A DNA stretch of 64,000 nt. Source: Phlebotomus papatasi (taxonomy: Eukaryota; Arthropoda; Insecta; Diptera; Psychodidae). The DNA lies in the NCBI RefSeq assembly GCF_024763615.1, contig NC_077223.1:56544627-56608626 (forward strand). The letters run 5' to 3'. The stretch's first letter is position 1. The number at the start of each line of letters is the position of its first letter. A program made the translations under genes and the position numbers. This document shows positions 56,201-64,000 of the stretch, in pieces. The notes beneath the pieces are model-generated. The model did no database searches and was not told the DNA's origin. It worked only from the letters and a program-made list of their open reading frames with translations.

Positions 56201-58545
56201 TCATTTTTTTTTTGAGTTATGCAAGACTTATGCTCAATTTTAACCATTTTGTTCTTAGGCTGTGCGCGGCTATACCGGTTTTGACAACTACCATCTATTT
56301 TAGGAAGTTCAACCGCTGTACATGTTTTCAACACAATCTTAACCATTTCATGCTTAAGCTGTGCATGTTTTCAAAACAATCTTAATCAAAATACCATTCC
56401 ACAAAATTTTGATTTTTTACTGTTGATCAACATTGAGTATTGCATTCCTTGAAAAAGAAAGCTTCCACTTTTGCGTTTAATTTTTATTAAAAACAACTAA
56501 AATTTCATTGCATTTTCAAAATTAAATTAAATCTGTTAAACTCAAAATTAAAAGTTAATTTTTTCAAAGAATAGACTACTCAATGATACTGATTAGTAAA
56601 AAAAAACAAAATTTTTAAGAATGGGGTTTTTCAGACCGCTAAGAATAAGAAACGAACAACTCGCAGTAGGCAAATTTTACAGGAGACCGATTCGAAGCTG
56701 ACATTTTCCACGCAGAGTATAGGATTTTAGATTCAAAATTTCTATAACTTTGAAAATAGTTATTTTATCTTTGAAGTATAATATTCACAGGGAAGGTAGA
56801 GGGTATAAAGAAGTATCCAAAAACGCTTGTGCTTTCGGGGTATGACCTTCCACCCCCTCCCCCCCCCACCCCCCACCACGCTCTAACGTGGTAAGGGCGC
56901 CTTTGCGTACAACCGCACCCCCCGCATAAATGTCTAGTTACGCCACTGTGGACTATAACAAGTTTTCACTTCAAAAATACGAATATATAGGGGAAAGGCT
57001 CATAATTTTGTCCAGTTTCTTATTTTAGGCCACTTTGAGGATAAAATTGGACACTAAAAATAAATTGATTAAAATGATGGATTTTTATTCCAATATTTGA
57101 TGAATAATGAATTCTATCTAAATATTTGTTCTTTTTGGAAGATTTTAACACTAAATACGTTAATTTATGAATATGATTTAGGTTAAAATTGCTTTGTTGA
57201 AAATTCAGTGTGCGCAATTGCTTACGAGAAATATGACAGAACTTCGTGTTTACTTCAGTTTTATTTAGATGTGGTGAAGTACTAACAATGTTTCTTCGCA
57301 TTTTTGAGTGATATTATTGAATATTCATTGAATATTGTGTTGATTCACGTTAGTGGTGATTTTTACATTTGACCTGAAGTGAGATTTGCCTTGTGAATTA
57401 GATTTTTCGTGTGAAAAATGGGAAATTTTTTAAGACATTTACCAGTGAGGTGTCCTTATTTTGGGCAGGTGTTTTTCTCACGAAATTTCGTAAAGTTTTA
57501 GCCTTTGTGATGACTAGGTTGGACAAATGCCTGGAGAAACAAAGGAGCATAATCTCTAAGAAAGAGATGCAGCTAGAAAAGCCTTGAAAGGCTTACTTGG
57601 AGTACCGAAGTCAACTCACTTTAATGAATGATATGGAAAGTTTCCGGGCTTCTTGTGACATTCTACGTTTCCCTTACATGATCAGGAAGAGGACTTGGTA
57701 AGATTAGTGCATGAAATGAAGAACAATGGGCATCCTCTTGAGGCGGATTAGCTGTTTACAGCCAAGTTGTCCAACTTAATAACTAAGTTGTCCAAAATAA
57801 GAGCCAAATTCACCTGTACATATCAATTCATTTTTAAACGTATTAAAACTAATTTTAGTAAAAATAAGACGATAAATAGCTTGCTAAGTTTCTAAACAAC
57901 CTTTCTGAATAGAGAGTAACAAAAAAAGTGAATTAGTATTGAAAATATCGCACTTCAAACTTGGAACATCGATGCTTATAAGCAGACTGGTCAAAATTAT
58001 GAGCCCTTACCCTATATGATTTTTTGTTAAAGTTGATCATTTTCTTAACTGATCGATAATACCAACACTTACCCTAAACTTTTGTTTTTCAGTCTGAGCA
58101 TCCAGCTTCTGTTTTCTCAATCTTAGACACTGGAACTAAGCAAATTCCCCTGGTGGCTGATGGTCTTTTTGATTTGCTAATGCTCAAGATGACTCCTCAC
58201 TACACGTCCAAGAAGCAGACAAAAACGGAATCCAAAGGACCCCGATTCGAATTGGGCGATTTCTTAATCAAACTAGGAAGTGTGACTATGAGTCAGTCTT
58301 TTAAGGGTATCCTCGTTGAAGTTGAATATCGTCCGTGTATCCTCCCAGTGAGTTGTTGGGAATTGATGAGGGAATTTCTGCAAGGATTTTTGGGGAATTG
58401 TGTACCAAATACAATTCCGTCCTATTTCACCAATCACAATAGAATCAATGAAATCTATCAGCCATTGGACACAATCCAGCAATATCTGGAACACTTTACT
58501 AACTACAGAAAACAAACAACTCCTGCTGTGGGAATGAGGCAGTAA
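53204..58545 (+). CDS. MED20: MED20, Mediator complex subunit 20, three exons, 215 aa
   Basis: Subunit of the Mediator head module, which bridges transcription factors and RNA polymerase II. Exons are 53204-53284, 53350-53463 and 58093-58545, total 648 nt, all phase 0 with GT-AG ends. The protein starts MGVTILQPY. HFLVDCETYMSS, QIPLVADGLFDLLMLKM, FELGDFLIKLGSVTM and ILVEVEYRPCILPVSCWELM align in order with human MED20 (212 aa), and its end is also MED20-like (YRKQTTPAVGMRQ). Intron 1 is 65 nt; intron 2 is 4629 nt and almost wholly transposon. An aataaa at 58652 lies 107 nt after the stop. It is convergent with the kinase exon at 59089-59214. Confidence 0.95.
53691..54742 (+). mobile_element. 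GTGCCAAATT-type long element, copy E, 1.05 kb
   Basis: The ends are taggggaagtgtgccaaatt and aatttggcacacttacccta. It carries the pogo-like N-terminal relic at 54260-54395 (DDVEKALEEFRKGKLLRESA). It is the uninterrupted counterpart of copy D. Confidence 0.87.
55021..55357. mobile_element. 337-bp CAGTAG MITE with AATTCGAACG words
   Basis: TA then CAGTAGgtagagtctcctaa at the left, and gagagactctactgTA at the right. Inner words aaattcgaacg and cgttcgaattt also pair. Same terminal six bases as 17560-17797 but otherwise different sequence. Confidence 0.8.
55466..56948. mobile_element. hAT-like element, 1.48 kb, CAGTRGCGTA ends
   Basis: The left end is cagtagcgtacctaaggggg; the right end, inverted, is cagtggcgtaactagacatt. 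Flanks are ttgactat and tggactat, an 8-bp duplication with one change, typical of hAT elements. The inside (about 55560-56030) contains degenerate tandem units of about 120 bp with cattttgtccttat words. No transposase was recognised. Confidence 0.7.
56988..58014 (+). mobile_element. CTCATAATTTT-type pogo-like element, copy 3
   Basis: The ends are taggggaaaggctcataatt and, inverted, tagggtaagggctcataatt, in opposite orientation to copies at 34467 and 45142. Confidence 0.87.
57537..57751 (+). pseudogene. Pogo-like transposase N-terminal relic in copy 3
   Basis: From ATG 57537 the frames read MPGETKEHN, then ARKALKG, LGVPKSTHFNE and later EEDLVRLVHEMKNNGHPLEAD (interrupted by stops and frameshifts). 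These correspond to the first helix-turn-helix and the start of the second DNA-binding domain of pogo-type transposases; everything after it is absent. Confidence 0.7.
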
Positions 58546-59088
58546 ATGTTGTTTTTTTTTTTACAAAAGGTGAGAATAAAAAACATTTTTTATTTTAAAA
58601 TTTTGTAATCATTGCGATTTTGTACAGTAAGTTTTCTATTACTAGACTCTCAATAAAATATATTAGGTATTCTTATTCCTAAAGTATTCCCTAAATCTAT
58701 CCTTTATCCTATCACAGATACATAATTTAATCTAATATTTTCACATTATATTTTTTTTTGAGGACACACGCGTTCCTATTCAAACGATAAAACAAATTCA
58801 CTATTACAGCATTTTCTTCCAAGTGATTTTTCCTTGTAAAAAGAAAATCATCATCCAAACAGCCTACAAAAAAACGTTAACAGGGTTTTGATCTAAGCAT
58901 TCTGAATTATCTCATTAAGAATATCAAAAAGAAATGTAAAATAGAAAAAAAACTAATCAATCCACGCGGTAAAATGTATAAATAATCTGTAGGCGACGTC
59001 TTCCTATTTCCTTCCTTAAAGTTTCCAATTGGAAGGACTTGATAGTCAGTCAGTGGTACACAGTTTGATTTTTAGTGTTACTATGATA
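58546..59088. other. Convergent 3-prime ends of MED20 and the kinase gene
   Basis: MED20 poly(A) signal aataaa at 58652-58657. On the minus strand the region after the kinase stop at 59089 is AT-rich; tttatt near 58585 is a possible inverted aataaa. No coding seen. Confidence 0.5.
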
Positions 59089-59214
59089 CTAAAAATCGTC
59101 AAATAGTTTCCTTTCTGTACTGGATGGCATGCGTGTCTTTTTGGCATCTGCTTCTGGATATTCATCAAAGTTGCTAGTATCCCCATCAAATCGTACTTGT
59201 GGCACAATTGGAGG
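59089..59214 (-). CDS. Last exon of a PKA catalytic-subunit-like kinase (PRKX/Pka-C3 type)
   Basis: The acceptor gatttttag ends at 59215 on the minus strand; 41 codons and TAG (59091-59089) follow. The peptide PPIVPQVRFDGDTSNFDEYP and the final FDDF are the C-terminal tail of AGC kinases. PPIVP plus GDTSNF plus YPE and an FxxF end resemble PRKX and Drosophila Pka-C3 more than the main PKA catalytic subunit. The tail wraps the kinase N-lobe and its FxxF docks there. The kinase domain itself must lie at higher coordinates; I found none of it before 64000, so the upstream intron is at least several kb. Gene name left open. Confidence 0.75.
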   Translation of the reverse strand, partial: PPIVPQVRFDGDTSNFDEYPEADAKKTRMPSSTERKLFDDF

Positions 59215-59413
59215 CTAAAAATCAAAATGAAATTGATTAAAAAACAGTTTTAAGCATGGTTGAACTATTCATGGTATAGCGTAATAGGGTTTGATTTTAT
59301 TTTAATAATTACATCTTTATTTTATGATACTCTTTATAGCGAAATTAGATTTTGTTTTGTTATAAAGGGAAACCGAGAACACGCGATTAATCAATAAAAC
59401 ACCTGAGGGAGAC

Positions 59414-60871
59414 CTGGGGCCGTATACTCCAGATGTGAGAGTTTGATTTTGTGGGAAAACCCAACTCTCCGTGTCGAACTCGCCTATTTGGTATCCACGA
59501 AATTTTCGATTGGAAATTTTCTCATCAAAAAACCGGGGAGAATTCTCGGGTGGTATTCCCGGTGAGAGTTTGATTAATTTACATAGAAAATAAGGAAAGA
59601 AATTAAAATATCGCGTTTTTTTAAGTTTTAAATGGTTTTTAAATGATTATTTCACTCAATAAATACAATTTCCGTATATTTATAATAAATTTCAATGAAG
59701 TTTTTTTTCTTAATAAACTGTGCAGGAATTTCGAATTTTTTTGTTATGATCTCTTATTATTTTTCTTTTGAGTTTGATACCAATCATTTTCCAAATTGTT
59801 TATTAATTTAATATTATTTTGTTTTAGCTCTCGTAAATAATACGGTTTTGGCCATTTAATGCCCAACGCACAATAATTTTTGTTTGTAAACATGTTTTCA
59901 AAATTTTCTATACGTGTGAGGGAGATGACTAGATCTAGATCTCACTCACTCTTATTGAAATATCAAAAACATGTTTACTAAACAAAAGTTATTGTGCGAT
60001 GGGCATAATAATTGCGAAAATATCATGAATATTTGTCGAGTCGAGGTTCTCAAGTATTGTAAAAATATTACAAAAAATACTCGTCAAATCCGAAAACAAT
60101 ACCAAATTAGCGACCAAGAAAACTTTTCTTGGCGAAAACTCGTAACCTCGTATGCCTCGCCGCTTAAAAATTGGTTGAAAAAATCACAAAAAATACAAGA
60201 AAATGTGAAAATATTGAAAAAATAAATAATAAGTACACCTTTTTTTCTCTTCCAAATTCCTGTTGGAATTTTACTTATTATTTTCAAAACAAGAAGCCCA
60301 AATTATAAATAAGAATTTTTAAATTTAACAGAAAAAATATATATTGATATGAATCCAATAATCCTTGCTAAATTGCTAAAAAAAAAAAGAAAAATGCAAT
60401 GGAAAATGGTTTTTTGCTACAAAAATCTCTGAAAATTCACTTTAGCATTATTTGATAATTTTCAGAAAATTTATACAAAATCATAAGAAAATGAGAAAAT
60501 CTTTATACGTATAAATATGTATTTATAATTGAATTGGTACAAATGCAAAGGATTTATTTAAAGTTTTTTTTTACTGTAGTAAAATATTAAGAAAGATAAA
60601 TTTGGCATGAATTGCCGTTGCAGTCATTTAGGAATTGAATGACTTTCATTGAATTTATAATTACTTCAGTATTCAGTTTTTTTTTGCGACCAAAAACAGC
60701 GCGCGGAATGTCAAAAAGCGATTTCCACAAAGAGTTCCATACGAAAATCTCGCCTGATTCTCTCTGATATTCATGGATACGGAGAGAAGGCAGGTGGGAA
60801 AAATAGGCGAAATGTCACGGAAAGAAGCTCGCGTAAAATTTTCTCTCACAAAGTGGAGAATACGGCCCCAG
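59414..60871. mobile_element. TIR element, 1.46 kb, end CTGGGGCCGTATNCTCC
   Basis: The left end is ctggggccgtatactccaga; the right end, inverted, is ctggggccgtattctccact. Both continue with gtgagag. It hosts the MITE at 59861-60004. No transposase recognised; frames at 59971-60287 are low-complexity. Confidence 0.75.
59861..60004. mobile_element. 144-bp MITE, end GCCCAACGCACAATAA, copy 2
   Basis: The ends gcccaacgcacaataatttt and its inverse, with central agatctagatct. Opposite orientation to the copy at 30341-30484. Confidence 0.85.
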
Positions 60872-61402
60872 AGGAGAATTAATTAGGGATAGAATTAGCC
60901 AGTGGAGTGCTATAGTTTTCCTTAGAAAGAGTATTGAGCAAAATCTATTTATTTGAAGTAACACCTCTATTCGTTGAAGTATTTATCAGTCTGATTCAAA
61001 CATGTTTGTCACAAATTATAAGCAAAGAAAAAAAATCAATTTTTGGCTAATTCTGTTCCGATCTTCTTTACAAAGTGACCCAATTGAAGTGAAAAAGAAA
61101 ATCAGAATTCTAAAAATTTTCAAGACAAATGCATCCATTTCAATTGTGTCTGAGTTCTTTTTGCCTTGAAATCTTTGAGAGGCTATTTAGAGCTATTTTA
61201 CATCTAGGACAAAATGGGATAAATTGGAATCATTCCTAAGAAGTACAATTAGAACCCGAGACTCAGGCTAATCTTAGAGAATATTTATTCTGCAGAATTT
61301 AGCAATAAAGATTTATCCCAAACCCGGCATACACTGAGAGATTAGGATTATAGATTGGAGATTAAAGTTAAATATTTTCGAGGATCAACACGTGTCTATT
61401 TG
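60872..61402. other. Stretch with nothing recognised
   Basis: Probably intron of the kinase gene; no exon-like frame with conserved kinase motifs was found. Confidence 0.35.
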
Positions 61403-61845
61403 GGTCCCGGTCAAAATCCCGAATGCCAAAATCCCGAAAGCCAAAATCTCGAGCGATTGCACTCGCGCTTGCTGGAGGCAAAGGGAAATCTTCTGTGTCT
61501 TTGGAAATTATTCTAAACATTTTCCTCCATATAATTTCATCCCTTTCAGGATTTTGAAAATTTGGGATTTTGTCTTTCGGGATTTTGGCTTTCGGGATTT
61601 TGGCCTTTTTGGGATTTTGGCGTTCAGGATTTTGGCTTTCGGGATTTTGACTTTCGGGATTTTGGCCTTTTCGGGATTTTAGCCTTTTCGGAATTTCGGC
61701 GTTCGGAATTTTGGCTTTCGGGATTTTGACTTTCGGGATTTTGGCCTTTTCGGGATTTTGGCTTTCGGGATATTGGCTTTCGGGATTTTGGCGTTCAGGA
61801 TTTTGGCTTTCGGGATTTTGGCTTTCGGGATTTTGGCTGCCACCG
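61403..61845. mobile_element. Foldback-like element with tandem subrepeats and 9-bp duplication
   Basis: The left arm (61410-61455) is built of ccgaaagccaaaatc units, and the right arm (about 61550-61840) of many inverse units gggattttggctttc. The 9-mer gtctatttg lies directly before (61394-61402) and directly after (61846-61854) the element. The plus-strand ORFs at 61392-61682 and 61758-61955 (GILAFGILAF repeats) are translations of the array. Confidence 0.75.
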
Positions 61846-61867
61846 GTCTATTTGACCCGTTGACGTG

Positions 61868-62500
61868 TTACGTAGGTCAAAAAGACAATAAAAACAGCCT
61901 AATAAAAAATAATTTAATTCAAGCTCTTAGGCATATAAAAAGTACAGCATTTTAATTATATTTTCTGAAATTTTTTATTTAAAAATTCTGCTATGGAGAC
62001 ATGAATTCGGAGACCTTTTTGGAAAAAAATTGAATGAATGAATAATATTTTTATTTTTATTGTCTTGGAAAAAAATTACTTAACGGTGAATAAGATATCT
62101 CAGAGTTAAATCATTTGAAATCTAAAAACCATAAATTTCCTGTTAGCAGATAAGTTAAACTAGTCCTTGAACGAAAGAATTTAAAAAAAAAATGAAATTT
62201 GGATTTTTGGGAGCATTTTATACAAAAAAAAATATTATTTTCGACATATTTTAAACCACGTTTCGTGTTGTAAAATGATTTGTGATTAAGAAAACAAAAA
62301 ATCTTTCGTTCAAACACTAGTTTAACTCAACTGCTAACAGGAAATAGTACGTTTTTTCAAATAGGTCTCCTAAAATCAAATTTCAGTGGTCAAATTCTTA
62401 TAAATTTTAAAATTGAAATTTTAGAAAATATAGTTGAAATTGTTAAAAAAAAAAATGTGGAGTAAATATGCTGTTTTGTTGCCTTCTTGACCTACATAAC
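61868..62500. mobile_element. TIR element, 633 bp, end GTTACGTAGGTCAA, with nested hairpin
   Basis: The left end is gttacgtaggtcaaaaagac; the right end, inverted, is gttatgtaggtcaagaaggc. Inside, 62139-62343 is a separate inverted repeat with arms cctgttagcagataagttaa and its inverse. Confidence 0.7.
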
Positions 62501-62789
62501 TCCTTAAGGAGGTTTTCTTAATTAGGAGGCTAATAACGAGCTGCTTTCGAATTTCTTGTTTTTTGGAAGACAAAGAAACGACCAATCTTCTTGATATTTT
62601 TAGTATATGTTCATACATATTTAAAGTGCTCAAATGTTTTTTTTTTTCAAAAAAGATATACAAAATGTAATGACTTATTTACTGAAGCACCTCGTCGCAG
62701 AACTTCCTAATTGACAGAAAGTTTAGAGCTCGTAAATCTTGTCTGAGAAAACGCAACTAAAATATTTTCAATGTTATAAGAGTATTTCA
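62501..62789. other. Short stretch, nothing recognised
   Basis: AT-rich; frame 62421-62663 overlaps the element end and has no known domain. Confidence 0.3.
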
Positions 62790-64000
62790 AATTTAAACTA
62801 AAAAAAAGGGGTGGCAAAGCGTCCGAGACTTTGCGAGCTGCTCGAACTCCCGAGAAAGAACTATGCCTTTTATGCCTTTTATACCTTTTTGCAAGTTTTT
62901 TTGGTGTATATAAAATTATGGTCGTATTTAATTTGTCTATAAATCACCAAAAAACCATCTTGAAGTTGAAAAATTGTTCATGAAGAGGGTTTCAAAAAAA
63001 TCATTAATCTTTTAATAAATTTATTGACCAAATCGGATGAAAATTAGGCTTTTGACCTTGAATAATTCAAGATGGCGATTTTTCCGGTGATAGGTGTCTA
63101 AAGACGAAATGTTCAGCTGGACTTCCTCCAAAACATTTACAAAAATGAACGAAATCGCTAGGGCCAATTTTTTCAAAGTTGCAAAAACCTCATTTTTGAC
63201 CTATTTTTGCGGGTTAGGGAACGCACGAAATGGGAGAGGGAAAAACTAAAGAGGTTAGGTTCGAGATAATGTCATTTGAGGAGGGGTCATCGAAGACCGA
63301 AAGTTGATATCTCTTACCGTTTGAATTTTATATGGGTCAAAAGCCTGAAAAAGTGCAAAAAACAGTATTTTTAAAATAAAACTATAACCGTTACTTTTCC
63401 GATCCATCACCGATTATGACCGATGCAGTTGGGTTCAGAATTAAAAGATCTTTCAAAAAAGTCCAAATTTGCCCAAATCCGTTGGAAATTAGGCCCTCCA
63501 GGGTGGTTGACCTTTGAGCTTGAATAATTCAAGATGACGATTTTTCCGGTGATAGGTGTCGAAGGATGAAATGTTCAGCTAGACTACCTCCAAATCCAAA
63601 AATGAACGAAATCGCCAGGGCCAATTTTTTGCAAAGTTAAAAAAAAACATGTTTTTGAAGGGGATAGAAGGGGTGGGGGGTAATTTGGGTAAGTTAGTTC
63701 GATAGAGAATGTTGACTTGTGTGTGGGGGGGGGGTCACCAAGGACCGGAAATCAATATCTCCTACCGTTTGACAGCCAGGATGGAGAAAAGTTAAAAAAA
63801 CACGATTGTTAAAACTGCTCTCTCTTGGAGTTCGAGCAGTTAAAAACCAAAAGAAAATCGTGAAATCGTAAAACTTTTTTGAAGTTCAAAAAAAAATCAT
63901 TTTTGGGGACAAAATTTTGACTTCATACGTTTTATTCGGTTAATAATTTTTTTCTTAATTTTTTTGCCAATGCGAAGAAATTATAAAAACAAGAAGGGAG
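62790..64000 (+). repeat. Dispersed repeat family R2, two tandem units
   Basis: It starts with ggtggcaaagcgtccgagac and contains the unit (gaataattcaagatggcgat, then ttttccggtgataggtgtc, then gaaatgttcagctgga) twice, near 63059 and 63519. It ends with gagttcgagcagtt near 63825, as in the copies at 4236 (inverted) and 11531. Non-coding. Confidence 0.6.

Larger units (their letters stand above)
53507..58076. mobile_element. Composite element filling MED20 intron 2
   Basis: The candidate ends are tagggtagaccctggtaata and, inverted, tagggtaagtgttggtatta. Its own sequence, recognisable by tgatcgata words near 53550, 54960-55020 and 58050, amounts to roughly 0.7 kb. The rest is four later insertions (53691-54742, 55021-55357, 55466-56948, 56988-58014). 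Without it the intron would be about 59 nt. Confidence 0.65.

Noticed and set aside
61392..61955. Repetitive hydrophobic proteins GILAFGILAF
   Set aside because: Translations of the gggattttggctttc tandem array; unit length and frame do not persist.
1..64000. CRISPR arrays, bacterial operons, viral genes or toxin genes
   Set aside because: The repeats found are inverted, dispersed or simple tandem arrays without spacer structure, and the genes are spliced animal genes.

Overview
The window looks like a piece of an insect nuclear genome, most likely a dipteran. It is AT-rich, the untouched introns are only 60-101 nt with GT-AG ends, and the recognisable genes are animal genes whose closest remembered relatives are insect proteins. 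The species cannot be fixed from the sequence alone. No virus, plasmid, bacterial operon, CRISPR array, rRNA or tRNA was seen.

Five host genes were found. (1) A plus-strand C2H2 zinc-finger gene (12434-23034, five coding exons, 471 aa) has a Q-rich, low-complexity N-terminus and four fingers, split by a 9 kb transposon-filled intron. (2) URB2, a ribosome-biogenesis factor, lies on the minus strand (39357 down to 25629, four coding exons, 1336 aa); its last 53 codons sit 8.5 kb from the rest. (3) A baboon/activin-type TGF-beta type I receptor lies on the minus strand (52299-50650, 549 aa) with an uninterrupted coding region. (4) MED20, a Mediator head subunit, is divergent from baboon (53204-58545, three exons, 215 aa). 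(5) The last coding exon of a PKA catalytic-subunit-like kinase of PRKX/Pka-C3 type (59089-59214, minus) is convergent with MED20, and the rest of that gene is not visible here. URB2 and the zinc-finger gene are also convergent.

Most of the remainder is nested DNA-transposon debris. At least eight element families have ends that begin TAGGG or a close variant. Five of them keep broken pieces of a pogo/Tigger-like transposase, usually the N-terminal helix-turn-helix region, after internal deletion of the DDE core. There are also TTAA-flanked piggyBac-like MITEs (one pair forming a 2 kb palindrome), CAGTAG-ended MITEs, an element with 8-bp flanking repeats of hAT type, several long foldback elements, and two dispersed non-coding repeat families called R1 and R2 here.

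The most informative pattern is how transposons enlarged introns. Removing one TIR element from URB2 intron 2 leaves about 76 nt. Removing one composite element, with four later insertions inside it, from MED20 intron 2 leaves about 59 nt. Both match the short introns elsewhere in these genes. I found no convincing new enzymatic or defence system; the novelty is in element architecture and genome evolution.
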